From positions 1 to 24,411 of the forward strand of contig CAZGTQ010000218.1 of assembly GCA_964528575.1 (NCBI GenBank): DNA of 24,411 nt, written 5' to 3'. The notes beneath the pieces were generated by a model. It ran no database searches, had not been told where the DNA came from, and saw nothing but the letters and a program-made list of their open reading frames with translations. Position 1 is the first letter of the stretch. Each line of letters opens with the position of its first letter. Below are positions 7,801 through 14,340 of this stretch, one piece after another. A program made the position numbers and the translations under genes. Origin of the DNA: CAZGTQ01 sp964528575 (GTDB taxonomy: Bacteria > Planctomycetota > UBA1135 > GCA-002686595).

Positions 7801-8841
7801 CACGTGCTGATGCGCGGGGAGTACGACGCGAAGGGCGAGCGCGTCGAGCCGGGCGTGCCGGCGGTGCTCCCGCCGCTCCCGGCCGACGCGCCGGCGAACC
7901 GGCTCGCGCTCGCGCGCTGGCTCGTGTCGGGCGAGAATCCGCTGACGGCGCGCGTCGCGGTCAACCGGATCTGGGCGCAGCACTTCGGGACGGGGATCGT
8001 CGCGACGACGAACGACTTCGGCACGCGCGGCGACCTGCCGAGCCATCCGGAGCTGCTCGATTGGCTCGCGACGGAGTTCGTCGCGAGCGGGTGGGACGTG
8101 AAGGCGCTGCACCGCGCGATCGTCACGTCCGCGACGTACCGCCAGTCGGCGGCCGCGACGCCGGAGCGGCTCGAGCGCGACCCCGGCAACCGCTGGCTGG
8201 CGCGCGCGCCGCGCAAGCGGCTCAGCGCAGAGGCGATCCGCGACAACGCGCTCTTCGTGTCCGGCCTGCTCGTCGAGGAGATCGGCGGCGAGAGCGTGAA
8301 GCCGTACCAGCCCGAGGGCCTGTGGGCGACCGTCGGCGGGTACTCGGGCGACCGCTATCGTCAGGACGAGGGCGACAAGCTCTACCGGCGCGGGCTCTAC
8401 GTGTTCTGGAAGCGCGGCATCCTCTATCCGTCGTTCGCGATCTTCGACGCGCCGGCACGCTCGACGTGCACGTCGGAGCGCGTCGAGACGAACACGCCGC
8501 TGCAGTCGTTCGTGCTCCTGAACGATCCGGTGTACGTCGAGGCGGCGCGCGCGCTCGCGACGCGCATGATCGGCGAGGGCGGCGCGGACGTCGGCACGCG
8601 GCTCGCGTTCGGGTTCCGGCTGTGCACGTCGCGGCTGCCGAGCGAGAAGGAGCTCGCGATCCTCGCGCGCATCCTCGCCGAGCAGCGCGCGCACTGGGCG
8701 GACGACGAGGAGGCGGCGAAGGAGTACGTCTCGGTCGGCGCGACGGAGCTCGCGCAGGACGCCGACGTGAAGGAGCTCGCGGCCTGGACGTCGGTCGCGA
8801 GCGTGCTGCTCAACCTGGACGCGACGATCCACGGACGCTGA
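4822..8841 (+). CDS. Large secreted PSCyt1-DUF1549-DUF1553 cytochrome-like protein
   Basis: 1339 residues from the GTG at 4822, which starts a clean signal peptide (MKRILPLAFVLCAAPAGA); a TTG at 4816 would add two residues. Order: signal peptide; planctomycete cytochrome c region about 28-125 with a C43-F-G-C46-H47 haem-binding motif and a distal 'MPP'; DUF1549 about 150-360 with a second CxxCH (C333-A-Q-C336-H337-DHKYDP); a long central region with a discoidin-like part ('FVLSELEVQL') and a beta-rich part ('LRVWCNGEVVFERA'); then DUF1553 about 1020-1280 ('NRLALARWLVSGENPLTARVAVNR', 'TNTPLQSFVLLNDPVYVEAA'). Acidic low-complexity stretches occur near 705-735 and 919-940. Such proteins are abundant in Planctomycetes, always near DUF1501 genes; involvement in periplasmic oxidation of complex carbohydrates has been proposed, but activity is undefined. 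DUF1501 follows after four bases. Confidence 0.92.
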   Translation: MKRILPLAFVLCAAPAGATPVEDAVEDAVDFARQVRPILAESCFGCHGPDDATREADLRLDTEQGLFGDRGGHAAVVPGAPDQSELWARLRDADDPMPPASAQDALDESELDTIRSWIEQGAQWSRHWAFEPPVRHEPPAFAAGAQHASWPRNEIDRFVLGAMLREGLEPSPEADRSALLRRSSFDLTGLPPTPAEIDAFLADAEEGAYERAVERLLASPRYGERQAQDWLDLARYADSNGDGYDGGRDMWTWRAWVIESFNANKPFDELTVEQLAGDLLPDATRSQRLATGFHRNHPIFTKPGVAEDEYRNAYVADRVDTTATVWLGLTLACAQCHDHKYDPLSQKDYYRLYAYFNNVSEDDVGRGGGNSRPVMVVPDEEQGAKLDELEEKIEALDAVLTGDHADYDAEEAAWKREMLEQLGPDVEWTTLEPVGLVSLGGAHLELQDDGSIVANGPSPAQDVYHFVTQPGRRKITGLRLEVLPDERFPAGGSGRSEKGTFVLSELEVQLTSVLQGDQGEKVRFLRGEDDVAPDRSVDADKAVDGGERSGWSLVGDEVKQAHEAVFVPSEPLELVDTSILRFEFGQRFGFFYRNTIGRFRLSYTEDERILRRRVPVVPSAWHAVGPFPGKTSEEALATAFAPEQGIVGGVDLEAKYEKVELEREERGRGGDGAKPAEEFVGPPAPPALEREKRGKPNAPQGEGDDEDGDEDGFDPDNFDPADFDPGDFDPAPPEGGDFGGRRRRGDGKLAWEEKLDWRDGGRMRVSGASSAWYLHRSFDADRARDVRFLYEGSDALRVWCNGEVVFERAATKPVRRRSFGGGFEDDDEERARRRPDYEHFDVALRAGENEVVIKLVGGERGGSLTLRTQPLGRDVLSYAAERALVREAAAQRAALQAAGDDPPAAPAGSGGFGGAQGVDADETDETDEPDEPDDEPDPAQARRVVLREWFRRYVSSAARAQYDEYDALRMEQLRIEAELPTSMVLDDEEPRETHVLMRGEYDAKGERVEPGVPAVLPPLPADAPANRLALARWLVSGENPLTARVAVNRIWAQHFGTGIVATTNDFGTRGDLPSHPELLDWLATEFVASGWDVKALHRAIVTSATYRQSAAATPERLERDPGNRWLARAPRKRLSAEAIRDNALFVSGLLVEEIGGESVKPYQPEGLWATVGGYSGDRYRQDEGDKLYRRGLYVFWKRGILYPSFAIFDAPARSTCTSERVETNTPLQSFVLLNDPVYVEAARALATRMIGEGGADVGTRLAFGFRLCTSRLPSEKELAILARILAEQRAHWADDEEAAKEYVSVGATELAQDADVKELAAWTSVASVLLNLDATIHGR
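6958..7011 (+). repeat. In-frame 15-bp tandem repeat encoding F-D-P-x-[N/D]
   Basis: Phe-Asp-Pro recurs every five residues at F713, F718, F723 and F728 of the DUF1549/DUF1553 protein. Wobble bases vary between copies (ttcgaccc, ttcgatcc), so the repeat is maintained at the protein level and is not a fresh DNA duplication. It is flanked by acidic, Gly-rich linker sequence. Confidence 0.8.
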
Positions 8842-8845
8842 CGCG

Positions 8846-10240
8846 ATGGACCATCTCGAGCTCTCTCGGCGCGCGCTGTTGCACGGCTCCCTCTTCGGCC
8901 TCGGCGGTTTCGCGCTGCGGGGCCTGCTCGGCGACGGTCTGCCGCTCTTCCCGACGTACGCGCCCAAGGCGAAACGGGTGATCGTGCTGTACATGCTCGG
9001 CGGGCTGTCGCAGTTCGAGCTGTTCGACGACAAGCCGCTCCTGCGCGAGCGGCACGGCGAGGACCTGCCGAAGTCGCTGCTCGAGACGGGCCAGGTGACG
9101 ACGGTGACGAGTCGCCAGGGCGCGTATCCGGTCGTCGGCTCGGCCGCGGAGTTCGCGCAGCACGGCGAGTGCGGCATGTGGATGTCGCAGTACGTGCCGA
9201 ACCTGGCGCGCCACGCGGACAAGCTCGCGCTCATCCGCTCGATGCAGACCGACAGCGTCGTGCACGAGCGCGCGACGCTGTGCTTCTTCACGGGGACGCC
9301 GCTGCTCGGGCGTCCGTCGATGGGCGCGTGGCTCGCGTACGGCCTCGGCTCGGAGAGCAAGGACCTGCCCGAGTTCGTCGTGATGACGTCGGGCCGCGGC
9401 GACGCGAGCGCGGTAAACGCGCGCATGTGGGGGAGCGGCTTCCTGCCGGGTCGCTATCAGGGCGTGCAGTTCCGCAGCGCCGGCGATCCGGTGCTCTTCG
9501 TCGAGAACCCGCCGGGCGTCGAGCAGGATTCGCGCGACAGCGTGTACCGCGGCCTGCGCGAGCTGAACGAGCTCGAGGCGGCCGCGACGGGCGACCCGGA
9601 CGTGTGGACGCGGATCTGGTCGTACGAGAAGGCGGCGCGGATGCAGCTCTCGGTGCCGGAGCTGACGGACCTGTCGAGCGAGCCGGCGGACGTGCTCGAG
9701 CGCTACGGCGTCGACCCCGAGAAGCCCGGCTATGCGAACAACTGTCTGCTCGCGCGGCGCCTGGTCGAGCGCGGCGTGCGCTTCGTGCAGCTCCTCGACC
9801 GCGGCTGGGACCACCACGGCGGTCTGCCGAACGTGATGGAGCGCAAGTGCGAAGAGACGGACAAGCCGACCGCTGCGCTCCTCGACGACCTGGAGCAGCG
9901 CGGCCTGCTCGAGGACACGCTCGTCGTCTTCGCCGGCGAGTTCGGCCGCACGCCGTACTGCGAGGGTCGATTCTCCCGCAAGTCGTACGGCCGCGACCAC
10001 AACAACCGCCTCGGCTGCCTGTGGCTCGCGGGCGGCGGCATCCAGGGCGGCGTGACGCTCGGCACCACCGACGAATGGGGCTGGGCCACGGTCGAGGACC
10101 CGGTCCACGTGAACGACGTGCAGGCGACGATGCTCCACTGCCTCGGCGTCGACCACACGCAGCTGACGTACCGCTTCCAGGGCCGCGACTTCCGGCTGAC
10201 CGACGTCGCCGGCCGCGTGGTGAACGAGATCCTGGCGTAG
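8846..10240 (+). CDS. DUF1501 family exported protein (sulfatase-like fold)
   Basis: 464 residues. The N-terminus 'LSRRALLHGSLFGLGGFALRGLLG' is a twin-arginine type signal (S-R-R-x-L-L, then a hydrophobic stretch), so export in folded form by Tat is likely. Family motifs are 'KRVIVLYMLGGLSQFELFDDKP' near the start of the mature protein, 'RRLVERGVRFVQLLDRGWDHHG' about 302-325, and 'FAGEFGRTPYCEG' about 365-380 followed by 'GRDHNN'. DUF1501 proteins have an alkaline-phosphatase/sulfatase-like core, but their reaction is not established. The gene starts four bases after the stop of the PSCyt1/DUF1549/DUF1553 gene, has no Shine-Dalgarno sequence of its own, and is probably translationally coupled to it. 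This pairing is a hallmark of planctomycete genomes; I infer the two products work together in the periplasm. Confidence 0.93.
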   Translation: MDHLELSRRALLHGSLFGLGGFALRGLLGDGLPLFPTYAPKAKRVIVLYMLGGLSQFELFDDKPLLRERHGEDLPKSLLETGQVTTVTSRQGAYPVVGSAAEFAQHGECGMWMSQYVPNLARHADKLALIRSMQTDSVVHERATLCFFTGTPLLGRPSMGAWLAYGLGSESKDLPEFVVMTSGRGDASAVNARMWGSGFLPGRYQGVQFRSAGDPVLFVENPPGVEQDSRDSVYRGLRELNELEAAATGDPDVWTRIWSYEKAARMQLSVPELTDLSSEPADVLERYGVDPEKPGYANNCLLARRLVERGVRFVQLLDRGWDHHGGLPNVMERKCEETDKPTAALLDDLEQRGLLEDTLVVFAGEFGRTPYCEGRFSRKSYGRDHNNRLGCLWLAGGGIQGGVTLGTTDEWGWATVEDPVHVNDVQATMLHCLGVDHTQLTYRFQGRDFRLTDVAGRVVNEILA

Positions 10241-10358
10241 CCCGTTCGAGCAACGCGAGAGCGACAGCACGGATCGAGCTGACCGTTCCTGCTCGACCCG
10301 GTGCCCGGTTTGGCCGGTAGCCCGCTCGTTCCGGGGCGCTAGGGTCGACGGAGCTCTG

Positions 10359-11237
10359 ATGAAGCGGGTCCTGCTGCTGAGCCTCGTGAGCGCCGCCGTG
10401 GCGAGCGGTGCCGTGCCCGAGCCGCCGGCGACGGGCGATCGACGGCTGCCGGTTCTCGAGCTGCGCGCCGAGGAGACGCTCGCGCTGTACGGCGCTCTCG
10501 AGCTCGATGCCGTCTTCGTGAACGAGGGGAACGATCCGATCCCGTTCGGGGACGAGCTGGTGTACGGCTCCCACGAAGGACTCGCTTACCGTCTCCTGAT
10601 CCGGGATCCGTCGGGAGCCGAGCGGTCCCATTTCGCGCGACTCGGGCGGGGCGTGGTGTGCGGGTCGCCCGACTGGTTCGTTCCGCCCGAGGTGCTCGAT
10701 CCGGGTGAGCGGCGCGTCCTTCCCGCGTTGCTCATGTACCGGCAGCGCAGCCCGCGGGAACAGGGCGAGCCGCCGATGGAGCCCGTCTTCGGCATGCCGG
10801 GCGAGCACCACGTCACGGCCGTCTGCTCGCTCCACATGGACGCTCGGGTCGAGAGCGAGACGATCATCGTCCGCGTCCTTGAGCCCCCGGACTCGGCAGC
10901 CGCCGTCGTCGAGGCCGTGGGCAAGATGCGCGCGGTCGAGGCGCTGTACGACTACGGCCGGCTCGCGGAGATCGAAGGCGCGGCCCAGGAGCTGGAGGAA
11001 CTCGTCGCTCGCTTCCCCGCGACGCTGTACGCGGACTACGCGCGCCTCTCGCTGGCTCGCCGGTGCCTCGGACTCGCGCAAGTGCATTGGCCGGACGACC
11101 GACCCGGAGAGCGCTCGCGGGCCGAGCTCGCCGCCGACGCCCGGGCGCTCCTCGAGTCGATCCGCTCGGAGAGCTTCACGATGAAGCGCGAGCTCGCGTC
11201 GGCTCGCAAGGAGCTCGACGCGCTCGATCCTCCGTAG
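10359..11237 (+). CDS. Secreted protein of unknown function with helical C-terminal part
   Basis: 292 residues. The ATG has a GGAG (10350-10353) at good distance and starts a signal peptide (MKRVLLLSLVSAAVASGAV). Residues about 35-165 are beta-rich, with a pattern seen in Ig-like domains that measure relative protein load ('LELDAVFVNEGNDPIPFGDEL', then a 'DPGERRVLPALLMY' turn). Residues about 175-290 are helical and resemble a single degenerate TPR-like hairpin followed by an amphipathic tail ('LEELVARFPATLYADYARLSLARRCLG'). I do not recognise a named family. It lies 118 bp after the DUF1501 gene and probably has its own promoter in that gap, although I could not identify one. Confidence 0.7.
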   Translation: MKRVLLLSLVSAAVASGAVPEPPATGDRRLPVLELRAEETLALYGALELDAVFVNEGNDPIPFGDELVYGSHEGLAYRLLIRDPSGAERSHFARLGRGVVCGSPDWFVPPEVLDPGERRVLPALLMYRQRSPREQGEPPMEPVFGMPGEHHVTAVCSLHMDARVESETIIVRVLEPPDSAAAVVEAVGKMRAVEALYDYGRLAEIEGAAQELEELVARFPATLYADYARLSLARRCLGLAQVHWPDDRPGERSRAELAADARALLESIRSESFTMKRELASARKELDALDPP

Positions 11238-11289
11238 GCGAACGAGCCGCGCTCCTCAGCCGCCTGCGTCGCTCGCCGACGGTGTGCGG

Positions 11290-11320
11290 CACCTTGTTGT
11301 TGCCGAGCGACAACAAGGTG
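11290..11320. terminator. 11-bp perfect hairpin between convergent genes
   Basis: CACCTTGTTGT (11290-11300) pairs perfectly with ACAACAAGGTG (11310-11320) around a 9-base loop. It sits in the 122-bp gap between the stops of the secreted protein gene (+) and the CBS-SpoIIE phosphatase gene (-), so it can serve both strands. The stem is unusually A/T-rich for this window, and no T-tract follows. Confidence 0.6.
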
Positions 11321-11359
11321 TGCGACTCGGTATCGCGGTGTCGCGGCGGTGTGGGGGCG

Positions 11360-12541
11360 TCAGTCGACGGCGACGGCGAGTGCGGTCGTGTCGTCGTCGA
11401 AGTCGCCGCGGCCGTGGCGGCGGGCGGTTTCGAGCAGGGCTTCGAGCAGCGGCTCCGCGTCGAGGGCGGCGTGCTCGCGCAGGGCGGCGGCGAGGCCGTG
11501 CGTGCCGAAGAGCGTGCCGCTGGCGTCGCGGGCCTCGGAGAGGCCGTCGGTGTAGAGCAGCACGCGGTCGCCCGGGCGCAGGGGCACGCTCTCGTCGGTG
11601 AACGTCGCGTCGCGCATCACGCCGAGCAGGACGCCCTCGGCCTCGAGCTCGCGGACCGCGTTCGACGCGCGCTCGTAGAAGAGCGGCTGCGGGTGGCCCG
11701 CGCGCGCCCAGACGAGCTTCTTCGCGGCGCGGTCGATGCGGCCCGCGATCATCGTGATGAACTCCTCGTCGAGCAGGCCCGACAGGTGCTCGTTCATCCG
11801 CGCGAGCACCGCGGCGGGGGAGCGCAGGCGTGCCGCCTCCGTCGCCCAGATCGTCTTCGCCATCACCGTGCAGAGCGCCGCGGGGATGCCGTGGCCGGAC
11901 ACGTCCGCGATCAGGAACGCGACGTTGTCGTCGTCGAGCTGCGCGAAGTCGTAGTAGTCGCCGCCGACCTCGTGGTGCGGCTCGTAGCAGACCGCGAAAC
12001 GGTACGGCTCGAAGCGCGGGACCGCGGCGGGGAGCAGCCGGCGCTGGATGCGCGCCGCGATCTGCAGGTGCATCGTGCGCTCCTCGTCGCGCTGGCGCAG
12101 CAGGGCGTTCTGCGCGTCGAGAGCGCCCGTGCGCTCGCGCACCAGCGCCTGCAGCACGCCCGTGCGGTGGCTGCCGAGGTCGCGCATCGAGAGCACGCCG
12201 ACGAGCGCGCCGTCCGCGACGACCGGCAGATGGCGGATGCGCCGCTCGCTCATGCGGTCGAGCGCGTCGCTCCACGGCCTCTCCGCCTCGATCGTCAGCG
12301 GCTCGCCCGTCATCACCGCCGACACCGGCCCGTCGAGCCAGCCGCCGTCGCGCGCCGCCAGCCGCAGGTTGTCGCGCTCGGTGAAGATCCCGACGACGCG
12401 CTCGCCCTCGACGACGAGCACCGATCCGACGCCGCGCTCGCCCATCGCGCGCAACGCCTCCCGCGCCGGCGCGTCCGCCGGCACGGTGATCGGCGTCGCG
12501 ACCATCAGGTCGCGCACGCGCGCGCCGTCGAGCTCGCTCAT
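11360..12541 (-). CDS. CBS-pair SpoIIE-type serine phosphatase (PP2C family)
   Basis: 393 residues. Two CBS domains (about 8-62 and 73-127, e.g. 'LVVEGERVVGIFTERDNLR' and 'RIRHLPVVADGALVGVLSMRDL') form a nucleotide-sensing pair. A short coiled coil (about 128-160) links it to a SpoIIE/RsbU-like PP2C domain (165-392). Metal-binding acids are present: D195 and D198 in 'GGDYYD', D213 in 'IADVSGHG', D332 in 'YTDGLSEA', and the 'DDDTT' near 382-386. RsbU-type enzymes dephosphorylate anti-sigma-antagonist proteins, so this may feed a partner-switching stress pathway gated by adenine nucleotides or S-adenosylmethionine; no antagonist gene is nearby. The ATG at 12541 overlaps the aminotransferase stop as ATGA. 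Confidence 0.92.
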   Translation of the reverse strand: MSELDGARVRDLMVATPITVPADAPAREALRAMGERGVGSVLVVEGERVVGIFTERDNLRLAARDGGWLDGPVSAVMTGEPLTIEAERPWSDALDRMSERRIRHLPVVADGALVGVLSMRDLGSHRTGVLQALVRERTGALDAQNALLRQRDEERTMHLQIAARIQRRLLPAAVPRFEPYRFAVCYEPHHEVGGDYYDFAQLDDDNVAFLIADVSGHGIPAALCTVMAKTIWATEAARLRSPAAVLARMNEHLSGLLDEEFITMIAGRIDRAAKKLVWARAGHPQPLFYERASNAVRELEAEGVLLGVMRDATFTDESVPLRPGDRVLLYTDGLSEARDASGTLFGTHGLAAALREHAALDAEPLLEALLETARRHGRGDFDDDTTALAVAVD

Positions 12542-13818
12542 CCGCCGCCCGCGATCAGCTCCTCGAGCCGGTCGAGCCCCATCCGCACGTTGTCCTCGGG
12601 CGGCCCGAACGAGAAGCGCACCCACTGCGCGAACGGCGACGGACCCGGCCGCTCCTTGCCCGGGTTCACGTCGAAGAACCGGCCCGGCACCGTCATCACC
12701 TTGCGCTCGAGCGCGCGGCGGAAGAGCACGTCCGCGTCGTCGAACGGCGCCGGCAGATCCGCGATCGACGCCCACGTGTAGAACGTGCCCTCGGTGATCG
12801 GGCACGCGCGGATGCCGAGCCGTTCGAGGCGCTCGAGCATCAGGTTGCGCTTCTTCGCGAACGCCTCGCGCAGCGCGCTCGTCTCCGCGTCGGCGCGCGC
12901 GGGCTCGAGCACACAGGCCGCCGCGCGCTGGATCGGCTGGCTCGGCCCGCCGTCGATCGCGCTCGCCGCGCGGTCGATCGTCTCGATCATCGCGCTCGGG
13001 CCGACGACCCAGCCCACGCGCCAGCCGGGATAGCGGAAGCACTTCGTCAGCCCGTCGATCAGGAGCACGGGGTCGCGCTCGACGTCCTCGACGTACGCGG
13101 CGGCCGACACCGGGCCCGCGCCCGGCTGGCCGTCGGGCGTGTACACGAAGTGCGAGTAGAACTCGTCGAGCACGAGCGTGCAGTCGCGCTCGCGCGCCGT
13201 GCGCACGTACGCCGCGAGCTCGTCGCCCGCGATCACGCGCCCGGTCGGGTTGCAGGGGTTGCTGACGACGTACGCGTCGAGCTCCTGCGCGCGCACCGCG
13301 GCGTCGAACGCGTCGGCCGGGAGCCCGAACCCGTGCTCGGCGCTCGTCGGCAAGAGCACCGGCGTCACGCGATGCCGGTGGTAGCCGATCATGTCCTCGT
13401 ACGCGGTGTAGTCGGGCACCTGATAGCCGAGGCGGCCGTCCGCGAGCGCCGCGAACACGCGCGTGAGAGCGAGCCGGCCGCCCGCTGCGACGCTGACGTT
13501 CTTCGCGCTGTACTGCGAGCCGCCGCGCGTGCGGTAGAGCCGGTTGTAGTGCGCCGCGACCGCTTCCTTGAGCTCGTCCGTGCCGCCGATCGGACCGTAC
13601 GCGTGGTCCTGCGGCCGCAAGCGGATCGTGTCGTAGCGCGGCGGCGCGCCCGGCAGCTCGCCGACCTCGGGTTGGCCCTGGCCGAGGTTGCACCAGTCGG
13701 GATCGCCGTTGCGAAACCCGAGCTTCATCGCCTCGGCGACGACCCAGATCACGCCCATGTACGGGATCGGGCGCAGGGCGTGGAGCGAGCGGGAGGGGGC
13801 GTCGATCGTGTCGGTCAT
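12538..13818 (-). CDS. Class I/II pyridoxal-phosphate aminotransferase
   Basis: 426 residues from the ATG at 13818, which overlaps the thioesterase stop as ATGA. Fold-type I motifs are complete: glycine-rich 'VSVAAGGRLALTR' near 109-121, 'SNPCNPTGR' with cofactor Asn187, 'LVLDEFYS' with Asp218 and Tyr221 for the pyridine ring, Schiff-base Lys259 in 'LTKCFRYPGWRVG' with Arg267 on the phosphate, and carboxylate-binding Arg401 in 'WVRFSFG'. It resembles aspartate/branched-chain-type aminotransferases, but motifs alone do not fix the substrate. The start is the first Met that gives the expected N-terminal extension. It sits in a coupled trio with a thioesterase and a regulatory phosphatase and has no amino-acid pathway neighbours. 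Confidence 0.9.
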   Translation of the reverse strand: MTDTIDAPSRSLHALRPIPYMGVIWVVAEAMKLGFRNGDPDWCNLGQGQPEVGELPGAPPRYDTIRLRPQDHAYGPIGGTDELKEAVAAHYNRLYRTRGGSQYSAKNVSVAAGGRLALTRVFAALADGRLGYQVPDYTAYEDMIGYHRHRVTPVLLPTSAEHGFGLPADAFDAAVRAQELDAYVVSNPCNPTGRVIAGDELAAYVRTARERDCTLVLDEFYSHFVYTPDGQPGAGPVSAAAYVEDVERDPVLLIDGLTKCFRYPGWRVGWVVGPSAMIETIDRAASAIDGGPSQPIQRAAACVLEPARADAETSALREAFAKKRNLMLERLERLGIRACPITEGTFYTWASIADLPAPFDDADVLFRRALERKVMTVPGRFFDVNPGKERPGPSPFAQWVRFSFGPPEDNVRMGLDRLEELIAGGG

Positions 13819-14258
13819 GGCGAGGCGGAGTGCGAGCGGCGCGGTGCGCCGGCGTGCTCGTCGGACAGGTCTTCGAACGTGGCGATCGCGGCGCGCGCCG
13901 CGGCGGGCACCGCGCAGCTCGTCCCCGCGCGGTCGACCCACACGAGCGTCGCGACGGCGCTCGCGAGCGGCTCGCCGCCGTGCTCGATCTCGTACGCCAT
14001 CTCGAGGCTCTTCGTCCCGATGCGCAGCGTGCGCGCGCGGATCACGACGCGCATGCCCGCGCGGCCGGGGCGCAGGAAGCGCACGCACGTCTCGCCGAGC
14101 AGGAACGGGAAGTCGTCGCCCTCGAGCAGGCCGAGCTCGGCGAAGTACGCGAAGCGCGCCTCTTCGAGCAGCGTCAGATAGACGGCGTTGTTGAGCACGC
14201 CGGCGCGGTCGACGTCCGACCAGCGGATCACCGACTCGCTCTGGAAGCGAAACGTCAT
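13815..14258 (-). CDS. YbgC/FadM-like acyl-CoA thioesterase (hotdog fold)
   Basis: 147 residues, typical for 4HBT single-hotdog thioesterases. The catalytic motif is present near the N-terminus: 'WSDVDRAGVLNNAVYL', with D17 at the usual nucleophile/base position followed by G-x-x-N-N before the long central helix ('LLEEARFAYFAELGL'). The core strands 'CVRFLRPGRAGMRVVIRARTLRIG' and 'SLEMAYEIEH' follow. The last ~20 residues are low in structure and lie outside the domain. Family members hydrolyse acyl-CoA esters of varied chain length; the specific substrate is not readable here. It is the first gene of the thioesterase-aminotransferase-phosphatase overlap chain. Confidence 0.88.
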   Translation of the reverse strand: MTFRFQSESVIRWSDVDRAGVLNNAVYLTLLEEARFAYFAELGLLEGDDFPFLLGETCVRFLRPGRAGMRVVIRARTLRIGTKSLEMAYEIEHGGEPLASAVATLVWVDRAGTSCAVPAAARAAIATFEDLSDEHAGAPRRSHSASP

Positions 14259-14298
14259 GGGCGGGGCCGCCGGAGCGGACCGGAGACGGTAAGCGGGA

Positions 14299-14327
14299 GC
14301 CGCGCGGGCGTCCAGCCGCCGCGCGGC
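14299..14327 (-). terminator. GC-rich hairpin after the GspG-tailed protein gene
   Basis: GCCGCGCGG (14299-14307) and CCGCGCGGC (14319-14327) form a 9-bp stem with an 11-base loop, just downstream of the stop at 14341 on the minus strand. Outer 10-bp arms, GCGGGGCCGC (14261-14270) and GCGGCCCCGC (14323-14332), offer a competing pairing. Such stems arise readily in sequence this GC-rich, so confidence is modest. Confidence 0.35.
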
Positions 14328-14340
14328 CCCGCCTCGCGCG

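Noticed and set aside
4759..9426. Very long open frame (1555 codons) on the minus strand
   Set aside because: It lies antisense to cardiolipin synthase and the DUF1549/DUF1553 and DUF1501 genes, is made mostly of Arg, Ala, Val and Leu without domain motifs, and results from G/C-rich third positions removing stop codons.
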